24,418 nt of DNA from Triangularia verruculosa (GCA_033296885.1 MU864103.1:1-24418), one strand, 5' to 3'; positions 7,640 to 16,693 are shown, numbered from the stretch's first letter. The notes: generated by a model from the sequence alone, not told the origin. Translations and numbers: made by a program.

Positions 7640-8712
7640 TAAATATTATATATATCAATAAGTTAGAGTTTCTTTATATATTTAAAGAAGCGTTTTTTAC
7701 TTCGATTATAAAAAAGAATATCCAGAGAGGTTTTACTAGAGCTAGCCTTATACCGTATAATCTAGAAAGGGTAATATCTAAGTTAGATATATATATTCGG
7801 ACCTTAATACCCCTAACTTAAAGCCCAACTACAGTACTACTTTAGGTTTCTTAAACGCTATATAACCTTCGAAAGGCTACCTTATAGTTAGCGCTTATTA
7901 AAACTCGAATTTCTAATTATTAGGGCAGCTCTTTAACCTTAATACTAGTTACTATAGACTAATTTACTAAGGGAGTAATGGATATAATATACGAGGTAGC
8001 TTTTCTCTATACAGAGGTTTCTTCGCTACGTAAGGCTAATAAGGGGCTTAGTAAAAGACGGAGAGCTAAAAGAATATATGTAAGACTTAGAGGGTCACTT
8101 ACTATATAAGAGGCACAGGATCTACTGGATTAAAAGGCTGTAAGCGAGTAAGTAATCTAGGAAAACCGACAGAATAATGGTAATGCAGAGGTGTGACGAA
8201 CCCCTATACAGAACCTCTGAAAGGGATACTCGGTTGAAGGCTACTTCTGACAATTGGTTCGGTGCAGCTAAACAGTGCACAACAAGATGTCTCAATGTAA
8301 ACACAAGATACCGTGAATACAAGCTGTGATTGCATACTGCGGAACTATCTACGAGCTATCTAGTTCCTCCGTATATATAGACCTGTGGATCACCAGGATC
8401 ACGTTCCCTAAAGGTGATCTGGATCACCTTTCCTTCCTTTAGCTCACTATGCTCATCGTGATCCTGTCGCTCCGCTCACCGGGATCACCGTGAGCCTTCC
8501 GCTCCACTCCCGATTGGTCCGTAATGATTGGCTAGGAGCGTCCCGCGCCCCGTGCGTTAGTTCTTCATCAACGATTGTGACAAGAGGGGTCTCGTACGAA
8601 GATTCAGTGCTGTAGTGTATACGGCAAGCCTAGCCATAATATATGTACCTATAAAGAAGCTACACAATTATCTAGTTTATCTGTTTCTAATTTAATTATT
8701 ATAGTTTCCTAG
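7640..8712 (+). pseudogene. Pogo-2 transposase C-terminal part with zinc knuckle
   Basis: The frame reads YINKLEFLYIFKEAFF (about 7655), PYNLERVISKLDI (about 7750), then KGLSKRRRAKRIYVRLRGSLT (about 8050) and NGNAE up to 8191. Skipping the LTR and one copy of its 5-bp duplication, the frame continues at 8588 with GSRTKIQCCSVYGKPSHNIC. This is a damaged zinc knuckle of the C-x2-C-GKxGHN-C type that often ends fungal pogo-like transposases. Stops inside are TAA/TAG at Gln positions. The stop at 8710-8712 probably ends the original protein. The N-terminal part should lie beyond the left edge of the window. Confidence 0.82.
8192..8582 (-). repeat. Solo Gypsy LTR (LTR-3) with AGAGG target duplication
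   Basis: This is a full inverted copy of LTR-1 (minus strand TGTCACAATCG to GTTCGTCACA), flanked by AGAGG at 8187-8191 and 8583-8587. The TATA box is at 8371-8379 on the minus strand. There is no internal region, so recombination between two LTRs has removed it. It is only lightly mutated, in contrast to its surroundings, so it may be a younger insertion or have escaped RIP by its length. Confidence 0.92.
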
Positions 8713-8761
8713 TGTTATAGTTATGTAATTGAAGATAGTTGTAGTAGGATGGTGGAAAGTG

Positions 8762-8795
8762 TACCGTTCGCTTGTCTATACCATTCGCTTATCAC
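8762..8795 (+). repeat. Right terminal block of Pogo-2
   Basis: ACCGTTCGCTT and ACCATTCGCTT lie in tandem, about 19 bases apart, at the boundary where pogo-like coding sequence has ended and unrelated sequence begins. Confidence 0.55.
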
Positions 8796-8810
8796 ACACG
8801 TTATATCTTT

Positions 8811-9200
8811 CTTCCCTTTATTCCCGTCCAGCTACTTCCGAAACTTTTTCTAGGCTACCTTAAGACTCGCACTATCTAAGGCGGCCCCGTCTTTAATAAT
8901 AGTCTAGGCCATTTTATTATAGAGATCTAATATACGTTGCTACTAAAAGTAATTGCGTATATCTTCCTAAGCGAAACGTATAAACTTATCTTATTTTAAT
9001 TACAAAGAGTAGGTCCTTCAAATAATAACGAAATCCCATTACTTAAAACGCTAGTAAGTAAGGTCGTTAAAGATAGTTGTAACGTCTTTAGTTAAGGGGG
9101 GGTCGAGGAGGCCTATAATAAGGTTATTATCGTTGCTTTCTCTCTTTTTGTCTTCTTTTTATTTTCGTAGTTATAGTAGAGAAGGGGGTATTAGAAAAAA
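8811..9200 (-). pseudogene. Unrecognised RIP-damaged coding-like segment
   Basis: One minus frame gives about 125 codons that read like protein once TAA/TAG are taken as damaged Gln or Trp. Pieces include KREDKKRESNDNN-like wording, LIIGLLDPPLTKDVTTIFND, DKFIRFA-EDIRNYF, RILDLYNKMA, TIIKDGAALDSASLKVA and KKFRK. All stops are TAA or TAG except one TGA. I do not recognise the family. It ends beside the right end of Pogo-2 and may be a gene or element into which Pogo-2 inserted. Confidence 0.45.
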
Positions 9201-9474
9201 GTAGTATTAAGTAGTTATTGTTAAAAGGAAAGAGAAAAGTTACGACGGTTTAAAGTTTAACTGGGGAGAAATCGAGGAGGGAGTATTAAGTAGGGTAAGC
9301 TTTACTTTTTAATTGGTTCTCCGGAATGGGGAAAGAAACGAATTATACCGAGACAGGATAGCGCTTAAGTTAAAATATACTTTCTTTACCCTTCTTTTTT
9401 TTATTAGTACTTTCTTTTATATAAGGCTTTAGTAGGGTAGTAGTAGTTAGTAGAGTAGAGTAGGCGTAGGTATA
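9201..9474. other. AT-rich stretch between two decayed coding-like segments
   Basis: RIP-like composition with scattered purine runs. No protein motif, terminal repeat or RNA was recognised on either strand. It may be the former intergenic or promoter region between the two flanking segments. Confidence 0.4.
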
Positions 9475-9921
9475 ATGTATTTAGATAGCGGTAAAGGTTT
9501 TAAAAGAGGTACGAAGAAGAGCTTTCGTCGTTAATATAAGTAGCGGTATTTATAGTAGGAAGAAGAATGTTATCGAAGGGAAGAAAGGAGAAAGTAGTAG
9601 TAAAAATAGAAGCGGGAATAGTATCTTTAGGCTGAGGAGATAAGATAATAGTTCGAAAGATATTGGCGGTACTAAAGGGAAGAGACTTAAGGCCGGGAAA
9701 AATTAGTAGAGCGTATAAATTAGTACCGCCTATAATAAAGGGAAAAGAAAAAGTATAGTCGTTAGTATAAATAATATTACCTATAGTAAAAAGAAGGACG
9801 TTATCGACGGGAGGAAAGGAGGATAAAGTAGTAGAAAATAGAGTAGGAATAATATCTTTAAGTAAAAAAGATAAGGTAATAGTTAGAAAGATATCGCTAG
9901 AATTAAAGAGAAAAGAGAAAT
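9475..9921. other. Purine-rich, internally duplicated coding-like segment, strand uncertain
   Basis: Two related halves are visible (about 9530-9700 and 9750-9910). The plus frame from ATG 9475 reads MYLDSGKGFKRGTKKSF and then a very Gln/Glu/Arg-rich helix if its roughly 30 TAA/TAG codons were Gln (for example YRREERRK and YRREERRI in the two halves). No TGA occurs in that frame. The minus frame is open for 142 codons (9928 to 9500) with two similar hydrophobic halves (FPPVDNVLL, FLPFDNILL), but an open frame opposite a purine run is expected by chance. The plus frame is favoured slightly. Pogo-3 inserted at its right edge. Confidence 0.35.
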
Positions 9922-9923
9922 TA

Positions 9924-9965
9924 AACATTTAGACTTAACAATAGAATCGGCCTTATAATGGAATT
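9924..9965 (+). repeat. Left terminal inverted repeat of Pogo-3
   Basis: It matches the reverse complement of 11736-11777 at 32 of 42 positions. All ten differences are C-to-T or G-to-A on this copy. It contains two AATRGAAT-like words. Confidence 0.9.
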
Positions 9966-10329
9966 CTAGTACTATATTACTATTTTATATATAACGAACT
10001 TTAACTTAATATAATATAACTAATTTTATATTAAAATTAATATAATTTCTATTTAAGAAAAGTTTACTTAATTAATTATAACCGAGGTTTAAAAGGTCGT
10101 TATTCGTAAAAAGATACAGCTGTAAAGTATAATATTCTACTACTAACCCTAAATCGACGGTTCTATAATGTTCGCCTTTAATAATAAATTAAAATCTATA
10201 AATAACGTTTAAGTCTTATATAAGAAAGGAATATAGTCGACTAGTACTTTAATAAAGAAAAATCTAAAAGAGCTTTTAGCTATAGTTAAATAGTAATTTT
10301 CGAGTAAGCTATATTAACTAAAGGAGGTG

Positions 10330-11675
10330 ATCCTAAGCCTCTAGGTGTTAGATAGATTAACTGCTTTCTACGCTATTACGATATAATTAAACCTAAGAAA
10401 TCAGCTTTATTAAAAAGCTTTTATACGAAAGGCTTTATATGAAAGGCCTACTAAGATTTTTATAGGAAGTTAGAGTTTTATATTTGTAATAAAAATATTA
10501 TATTTATAAATATCGTTAACGTTGATAAATACGGTATATAGTAGTTAGAAATAAAGGTTTATAAAGTTATTAGTAGTTTCTTTATATGTAGGGCTTATAT
10601 AATTAATTTTAATATAATTACTTAGGTTACTATTATCGAATATAATATTATAAAGGGCGTAAAACTATCGTTAACTATAATTTTTATTAAGGCTTTTCTT
10701 TAAGGGCAATAGTTCCCTATTAAATCTAAACTAGAAATTAACTTTTTAGATTAAAAGTATAATTATAGTTTTATAGGTTAAAGTAATAGTTAGATTACTT
10801 TAAGGTAGTTAAAAGATATATATATATTATAAATTAAGCCTAAAGGTAGTAAGTAAAGATTATTAGTCTTCGATAAGTATTTTAGCTATATAATTAACGT
10901 CTTTATAGTTACAACTTAGTTTAATAAGGTTTAATTAGTCTATCTACTTACCTATATCTTCTATAAGACTTAACCTTTCGACCGTAATATTTTTTTAGCT
11001 CTAAAAAACTACTTCTGGCAGACTATTAAAGCCCTGGTAAACTTTATAGTATCGGTTGCCGTTAATAAGCGACGGTTTTTTTATTATTATAGGGACGTAT
11101 TTAATTTTAGAATAGTAGTTAGGAATATTATCTCTGGGTTTAGAAATACCGGAATTTGGCCACTGGATTTATCTAAAGTTCTGGAAGAACTCGAGGCGGT
11201 CCTGGAAAGTCAGTCCCTCCTTATACGGCCGGAAACACCACCTCCTAAGCCCGGCACCGAATTCTAGACGCCTAAAAAGAGCCAGGACATTCGAATGCAT
11301 TAGTAGGGTGTAAGGGAGGGTATAGAAGCCAGTGGACGGCTCACAAGGACTCTGTTAGCCAAGGTAGGTAAGGCTTTGGATATAAAGAATGCAGAGATTG
11401 TATCTTTGAAGGCCTAAATTGACTACTTAAATAAGGAGATGGAGGCTTACGAGCCTTAGAGCCGGAAGAAGGTGAAAGAAAATGCTAACGATAAATTTGT
11501 AAGGATAGAGGATATTATCGAGGCTAAAGAGTATTTTATGAAGTCCCCTAAGAAGAAAAAGAGGAGGACCTAACAGAATAGCGACGCAGTTAAGGAAGCC
11601 GAAGAGATAATCGTGTGCGGCCTGGAGACTATTCGCCGTGCGGAAGAGGAGTAGAATTATCAGGTTTCTATGTAA
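10330..11675 (+). pseudogene. Pogo-3 transposase (DDE_1), RIP-damaged on its N-terminal side
   Basis: In plus frame with stops: NIVNVDKYGI (first catalytic Asp region, about 10507), KVISSFFICRAYIIN (about 10562), KGVKLSLTIIF (about 10659), the second Asp in LLVFDKYFSYI (about 10862) and QPFD (third Asp, about 10975). Then come FWQTIKALVNF, SGFRNTGIWPLDLSKVLEEL (about 11131) and RPETPPPKPGTEF (about 11228). The C-terminal 200 codons include a helix (AEIVSLKAQ-type) and a basic stretch KSPKKKKRR (about 11543). The last third is nearly intact. TAA at 11673 may be a damaged Gln, since the frame runs open into the terminal repeat. Confidence 0.85.
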
Positions 11676-11735
11676 ATTGCTTGTAAGTTAGATAAGCTAG
11701 ATATCTTCCATCCCGGTGGTGGTGGTGGTGCCAAA

Positions 11736-11777
11736 AATTCCATTGTGGGGCCGATTCCATTGTTGGGTCCAGACGTC
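11736..11777 (-). repeat. Right terminal inverted repeat of Pogo-3
   Basis: Undamaged partner of the left repeat. It holds a tandem word ATTCCATTGTGGGG / ATTCCATTGTTGGG, the same layout of doubled subterminal words seen at the ends of Pogo-1 and Pogo-2. Confidence 0.9.
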
Positions 11778-11779
11778 TA

Positions 11780-12221
11780 AACGTAATACACGATCAGATA
11801 TTTTACTGAGACTTGAAAAACCAACCTATGAACGAAGGAATACCAGTGAGCTGTACCAGGTAGGGAAACTGTTAGGAGATCCGTGCCACCCAGCGTTTAG
11901 TTTTGCCCTATACAAAAGCCCCTTGACGCAATTATTCATCTCGGCATGGGCCCGCTCTAGAGCAATAGGGTTGCAGACGATATCAAGGCGGGCAGACTAA
12001 ATAGCACGTATGATTAATAGAATCCGGTCAATCGCCTGGTTGGTCACAACCGCGCAAGGCCCTGTCTGGTCGAACCCTGGCTGGCCGCAGCGGGGCCGGC
12101 CGGAATCCAGTATTCCGGAACATCCCTGTGGGAGGATAACATCGGGTGGGCACGTGGCATACTCAGGCAGAGACATCATTGTACATACGAAAAGCTCATG
12201 CATTGCAGTTACTTAAAACAA
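11780..12221. other. Intergenic stretch right of Pogo-3, no gene recognised
   Basis: Composition is normal (GC-rich, CpA present). Several short open frames exist on both strands but none shows family motifs or a convincing start. A GC-rich part at 12060-12130 holds CCGGCCGGAATCCAGTATTCCGG-like inverted words of unknown meaning. Confidence 0.5.
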
Positions 12222-12561
12222 CTAACTACCCGGATCTAAAGAAACCAAAATACGGGGGTCAATACAAAACAAAAAGTCGTCAGGCTCCTGCGATTGAGAT
12301 TGATCGCGTGGCAAGTCACCAGCGATTTGAAGTTCGTGGCGCTGCTTCTTGGAGGGCAGGGCTAATCCCTCGCTGTCTGCCTTTCGCTTTGTCCTATGAT
12401 CTGGAGCAACATCATCTGCCTTTGCAGGACTGAGAATGTCACCAGTCTGAGGATCTTGGCCGTGTACTTCCACAACATGAGTCCGCCACATGCCAAGACC
12501 GTCGATGATGATGTGGTTGCCCGCATCCTTACACGGCTCACATGCGAACGACTTATTGAAA

Positions 12562-13201
12562 GGGACTTGCTCCATGGGCACCCCCCATATTCTAAACAGG
12601 CACCCCCCCCATTCTCCATGGGCACCCTATCATATGGGTTAGGGTTATAGCTGCAAATCTCAATTGAAAATGGCATCCAAAGATTGCTCCTGAAGTGCCC
12701 ATGAGCCACATTTGCTCTTGAAGCTCTCGCACACTCAATTGAACAGCCACTTGAACAGCCAATTGGACAGCCAATTGACCACCACTTCAAACCAGCACTT
12801 CAGACCACCACTTCAAACCATCACTTCAGACCACCACTTCAAACCATCACTTCAAACCACCACTTCAAACCACCACTTTTCTATACGACTAGAAAGTATC
12901 GATGTCGTTGATGTCATTTGACCGCGTGAGAGTAGTCCAGGAATAGCTTCAATTGACAGTTTAACAATTGGAAGATCCTTATTATACTATAGTTTATATG
13001 TGATATAAGATGCTAGATAATTGTGGCCGTCGTTGGAAGTGGTGGTGAGACAGGTGGTGGTGTTGGCAGTGCACTTCGGACTTGGGGGCGGAAGTGCGGC
13101 TATAACCCTGACCAATATACCAGGGTTATATATGAGGGTGCCCATGGAGAATGGGGGGGGTGCCTGTTTAGAATATGGGGGGTGCCCATGGAGCAAGTCC
13201 C
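12562..13201. mobile_element. 640-bp hAT-like miniature inverted-repeat element
   Basis: Perfect 67-bp inverted repeats (12562-12628 and 13135-13201, starting GGGACTTGCTCCATGGG) are flanked by the 8-bp duplication TATTGAAA at 12554-12561 and 13202-13209. Eight-base duplications are typical of hAT elements. No transposase frame is inside, only tandem repeats. Excising the element and one duplication exactly restores the zinc-finger frame. It is not RIP-mutated. Confidence 0.93.
12785..12875 (+). repeat. Seven 13-bp tandem repeats inside the miniature element
   Basis: Units CTTCAAACCACCA with variants (CAGACC, CCATCA, CCAGCA). Just before them lie AATTGRACAGCC-like repeats (12736-12776). They may be transposase-binding subterminal repeats or filler. 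Confidence 0.85.
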
Positions 13202-13890
13202 TATTGAAAAGCCCTGGTTTGATGTGTTCCCTATTAAGATGCCTTGAGAAGCTTCGACCAGCATAAAATAGACCAGGGCAAAGGAGGCACCGCGTTGACT
13301 GTTCTCGGCCCGCATTGGGAGAAGACTGGATCGGAGGCCTTGCAGCTCGCGGTAAGTTGGGAGCGAAGTGCCGGCCATGAGTTTTCTCTGCATGGTTGCT
13401 CCATTCTGCGGGTGTGGCGATTATAACCTCGTGACGACATTTGGGGCACGGAAACGGAAGATTGAAGGTCCCTTTTGCGATATGAACATTCGTGTTATGT
13501 CTAGTGAGGTGCGCGCGTTGGGTAAAGGTTTGAAGGCAGAGGAGGTACCGGGGTTTCGGCTCTAATTCCGGGGTTGCCGAACGGACAGCCGAAACTACTT
13601 CGCCTTCGCCTATCCGGTTCGCTAGAAAGTCAAGCAACATAACCCTGAAAGCCGACGTGTCGTCTTCTCCGGGGTCAGCGCGATGGAAAAACTTACCAAT
13701 CTCAGCAGCTACACATAAGCTGTGCCAATATTGAGAGCGATGCGAGTTAGGAGGCGGACACGGGACAAGATCGGTAGTGACCTTTCCCTCTACTCTAAAA
13801 CGATCAATAAGTTCGAAATATAACTTTCTATCTCGCTTAACTACTTGTTTTGACAGTTCCTTGAGGAGGAATTCGACTTAAAACCGTAAT

Positions 13891-14318
13891 TGTGACGATC
13901 CCCTGTCCAGAACCTCTGAAAGGGATACACTGTTGAAGGCGAACTTCTAGATAATGGATCGGTGCAGCCAAAGGATGCACAACAATAGACTTGTCTCAAT
14001 GTAATCACAATGCCTGTGACTAGACTTGTATTGCAAACTGATGAACTCCATCGATCCATCCTGACCTGGCAGCTATTTACTAGAATGCCTCCTGTGTGCT
14101 CGTCCTGCTATGCTCCCGATCACGTCGAGCATCTCCATGCTCGCGGTGCTATGTTCTCGATCACCTCGAGTATCTTGCAGCATGTAGCGTGCTCGAGTGT
14201 CTTGGCACCATAGCGCTTTCTAACTGGTTCACTTCTACATACAGTTGCTTGGCCCGGGTGGCCGCCGCGTTCGTATGCGACCACCCGCCGTGTGGTTTCT
14301 CGTTGTCTATTTGTGACA
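13891..14318 (-). repeat. Solo LTR of a related Gypsy subfamily (LTR-4)
   Basis: The plus strand begins TGTGACGATCCCCTGTCCAG and continues AACCTCTGAAAGGGATAC, clearly related to LTR-3 (8192 onward), and ends TTTGTGACA at 14318. U3 differs but has GATCAC words (14117, 14159). The flanks GTAAT and TTATA do not match, so no target duplication is visible; a deletion or an exchange between elements may explain this. No RIP damage. Confidence 0.8.
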
Positions 14319-15008
14319 TTATAGCTTGGCTTGACCCTTGCGTCAAGTATCGAAGCAAGCCAAGCCAAGTTTACTATACCCTTTACAGAGCCACATCAAG
14401 CTCGACCCTATGCGTGACTTAGCTTAGCTCACTGCCCACCCTGTCGTCAACTTGGGCGGAACTTTGCACGCCAATACATGGGTTTCAAGTTAGATATAGG
14501 CTGACAGGCGCTACGCAAGGCAGAAAGCGGGAGGCCTATGTTGATTGTATACTCCATATCCCTAAGCGGCGGCGTGGCCGTAAATCAGGCCACACACGCA
14601 CCTCTTCCTGGTTACTGCCAATTCCAACGAGTATCGCAAAGCTGAAACGCCTGTGGTGTCACAGGATGACCTGTGCCTGGGTTAGGGTTACCACCATTCT
14701 GGTGGTTCCCTAAAGTGGGTAAGTAGCTGTATATCCGTAGCCTCGGGGAACCACCATGCTTTCTCTCCCCCTGCCACGTTGTAGTTAAACACAAGACCAT
14801 GACATGTGGCTTACTGTACCTCAATGTCTGTCAACTTACTAGCACCAGCTCTCTCGATTTTTCATGGCACTCTCAAATACCTTCACAAATAGCTTCAACT
14901 TTCTTCTTGCCCGACGCTGACACCATTTTGACCTTGGGTGCAGTCCACGCGTTTGTTTGCCGTTCCCTCCCCATCTTCCACTCTCAACCGTGCCTCAAAG
15001 TCATCCAA
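14319..15008. other. Intergenic stretch, no gene recognised
   Basis: Normal composition. Short inverted words occur (GCTTGGCTTGA / CAAGCCAAGCCAAG near 14325-14370; ACCACCATTCTGGTGGT near 14690). Stop-rich in most frames. The last part, up to 15008, may have been the promoter of the HET pseudogene that follows; it is C/T-rich from about 14960. Confidence 0.5.
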
Positions 15009-16693
15009 TGGCTCTTCGTCCAGACTTCGCATCTGTGCGATTAGCTGAAGATGAGCTGGATGCAAACGAAGTCAGCGAACAAGCCAAATTCCACCGAGGA
15101 GACGGATTTCCATACGACTCACCTCGGTACCCGCAGCTACCACACATCAAGCAGGCCGAGCCAGAATACTTGCGATTTTGGGAGTGTCTTCTCCAACGCG
15201 GATTTGAAGATTCGATTGTCAGTCAAATTTCACAGAATGAACTGCGTTTCTGGAACGAAAATGAGTTGAACTACGTCTTGAGACTCCTCTATGCAACGGC
15301 GGACGACATCTGTCTTCGCAGATTGAACTTTTGAAATTGTATCGATGCTGTCGAAGAAGGGGTTGCTCCTTTTTGGTCCCACAGACTTTGTGAAACCCAC
15401 ATGGAGGCTCATTCAAGAATCCGCTGATGCACTTGGCGCCCTCTGTGTCAACAAACATGGTGACTTCTCCATTCGCCCTCCTGTTGGCTATGCAGCTCTT
15501 TCCCATGTATGGGCAGAAGGGCTAGGGTCCGACAAGACAAAAAGAGGACTGCACCGAAGCTTGTTGGTACAATTGTTCGGCAAGCTGAGACGCCTCGGGC
15601 TGGATACCGACTGGTGATGGATTGACAGCCTGGTTATCCCAGGCAGTGGGCATGAGCTCAATGACGCAGAGGAAAAGCTGAAACCCAAGCTATCAATGCC
15701 ATGGCAGATATTTACCGTATGGCAAAACTTGTTGTTGTCGTTGATGCTTTGGCTCTCAGACTGCGGTCGCGAGATCCTGCCCATACTGCGGTAGTTCTCT
15801 GCTACGGCAGTAAGTTGCCCTATCATGCAATTACAGTCAGCGTTGTAAAACAGGTTTTCGGGAAAAGCTGACCAGAACAAACAGGACGGTTTACGCGTGT
15901 TTGGACTTATCAGGAGATCAAATTAGCCGCGGATGCCGTCGTCTTAACTCAGCCTCGTTCTGTTTCGCTCTTCGAGATTACTTATGCCCTTCAGCGCAGG
16001 GAGAAATTTATCCGCTTGGCCCAAACGTTTTTGCTTCTGCAGCGACAAGGCAGCCACGCCGTTCAACTCTCAGATATCTTTGTTGAGTGTACAAACAGAG
16101 AGGCCAGCGACAAGATTGACAATGCACGTGCTTTCTTTCCAACCATTGGTCTTGAATGGCATCATGGTCTATCTCTCGAGGACGGGATGAGAATGATTTA
16201 TGAATCTCGAAGAGACGAAGCCGTGAAAATGGTGCTATACCATGGCCCACCGAGGGCTGCATACCCTGGATGGGCCCCTGCCTGGCTGAGCAAAATGCGA
16301 AACACTGAGACGACGACAGGCTAATTATGGGGATCCAGAGGCCTGGTCGGCTCATGGCGCACATACAAGGTACACCGATATCGGGAAACTGGGGAACACG
16401 AATACGAACTGGCATTACAAAGGGAGCTCGAACCGCAATTTCCCATTCAATCATTTGTAAGCGCCGAAGAAAACGCCGACAGCATTTTGTTGTTCAGACG
16501 TGCGGTCAACAAAGGGACTGCCTATGTTCTCACCACCAGCTTCCTCGATGTGGATCATTTCGCCAGGTTCGGCCTGTTGGTGGACAGGGATATGCGTGTC
16601 GAGGGAAAGGAAGCCTGGGTGTGTTTGACACTTGTCATGAGACCAACAAACACTTTTATATTCTCACTTGGAGACCTGAACAAGGACTGTTAG
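15009..16693 (+). pseudogene. HET-domain protein pseudogene
   Basis: Starts MALRPDFASVRLAEDELDAN (15009). Shifts occur near 15333 and 15680, TGA replaces a Trp codon near 15615, and more shifts lie near 15325-15340, 16325 and 16360. Between them the HET (heterokaryon incompatibility, PF06985-type) pieces are clear: VGYAALSHVWAEGLG (about 15484), WIDSLVIPGSGHELNDAEEK (about 15620) and INAMADIYRMAKLVVVVDAL (about 15695). A 75-nt intron (15810-15884) joins CYG and RRFTRVWTYQEIKLAADAVV. The tail runs to VMRPTNTFIFSLGDLNKDC, stop 16691-16693. The damage is small indels, not RIP. Family role: HET domains trigger cell death or growth arrest in incompatible fusions; this copy cannot. Confidence 0.85.
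15810..15884 (+). other. Intron of the HET pseudogene
   Basis: GTAAGT donor, GCTGAC branch-like site 16 bases before the end, ACAG acceptor. Splicing restores the frame into RVWTYQE, the usual HET-protein wording. Confidence 0.8.

Larger units (their letters stand above)
7626..8800 (+). mobile_element. Pogo-2: second pogo-like transposon, plus strand, split by Pogo-1 and a solo LTR
   Basis: Starting just after the Pogo-1 end, plus-strand sequence codes for the C-terminal third of a pogo-like transposase related to, but distinct from, Pogo-1. It is interrupted by a solo LTR at 8192-8582. A terminal block at 8762-8795 has two ACCRTTCGCTT words, as at other pogo-like ends here. The exact right border (about 8790-8803) is not certain because the left end is not in the window. 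Confidence 0.78.
9924..11777 (+). mobile_element. Pogo-3: complete pogo-like DNA transposon, 1854 bp
   Basis: Both ends are present: 42-bp terminal inverted repeats at 9924-9965 and 11736-11777, each followed outward by TA (9922-9923 and 11778-11779). The plus strand carries a DDE_1 transposase. The size is normal for Fot1/pogo-like elements of fungi. The left two thirds are heavily RIP-mutated; the last 650 bases are close to normal composition. Confidence 0.93.
12222..13877 (-). pseudogene. C2H2 zinc-finger protein gene split by a miniature transposon
   Basis: On the minus strand one frame is open from 13877 to 13202. After removing the 640-bp element and one copy of its target duplication it continues in frame (GLFNKSFACEPC) to the stop at 12222. 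Four C2H2-type fingers are visible: YLLC-HLTRHNTNVH (first Cys is Tyr), CPKC-HAEKTH, CLLC-HLNREH and CEPC-HVVEVH. A basic stretch KRKADSEG-SKKQRHEL near the C-terminus may be a nuclear signal. The only in-frame ATG upstream is 13640, but protein-like sequence (YWHSLCVAAEIGKFFHRADP) continues above it without ATG to a TAA at 13880, so the true 5' end is missing. A solo LTR begins 11 bases beyond. The family and target are unknown; a DNA- or RNA-binding role is only what C2H2 fingers suggest. Confidence 0.8.

Noticed and set aside
8122..8322. 66-codon minus-strand open frame
   Set aside because: It lies across the LTR-3 border and consists mainly of LTR sequence; no protein family features.
9500..9928. 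142-codon minus-strand open frame as a membrane protein
   Set aside because: Opposite a purine-rich repeat, a stop-free hydrophobic frame is expected by chance, and its start lies in the Pogo-3 repeat.
12632..12650. TTAGGG-like words suggesting a telomere remnant
   Set aside because: Only one to two units inside a miniature transposon, and again near 14680; far too short for telomeric repeats.
13641..13706. Possible 52-nt intron (GTAAGT ... TTTCAG) in the zinc-finger gene
   Set aside because: Splicing would shift the frame into a TAG after a few codons, while the unspliced frame stays open.
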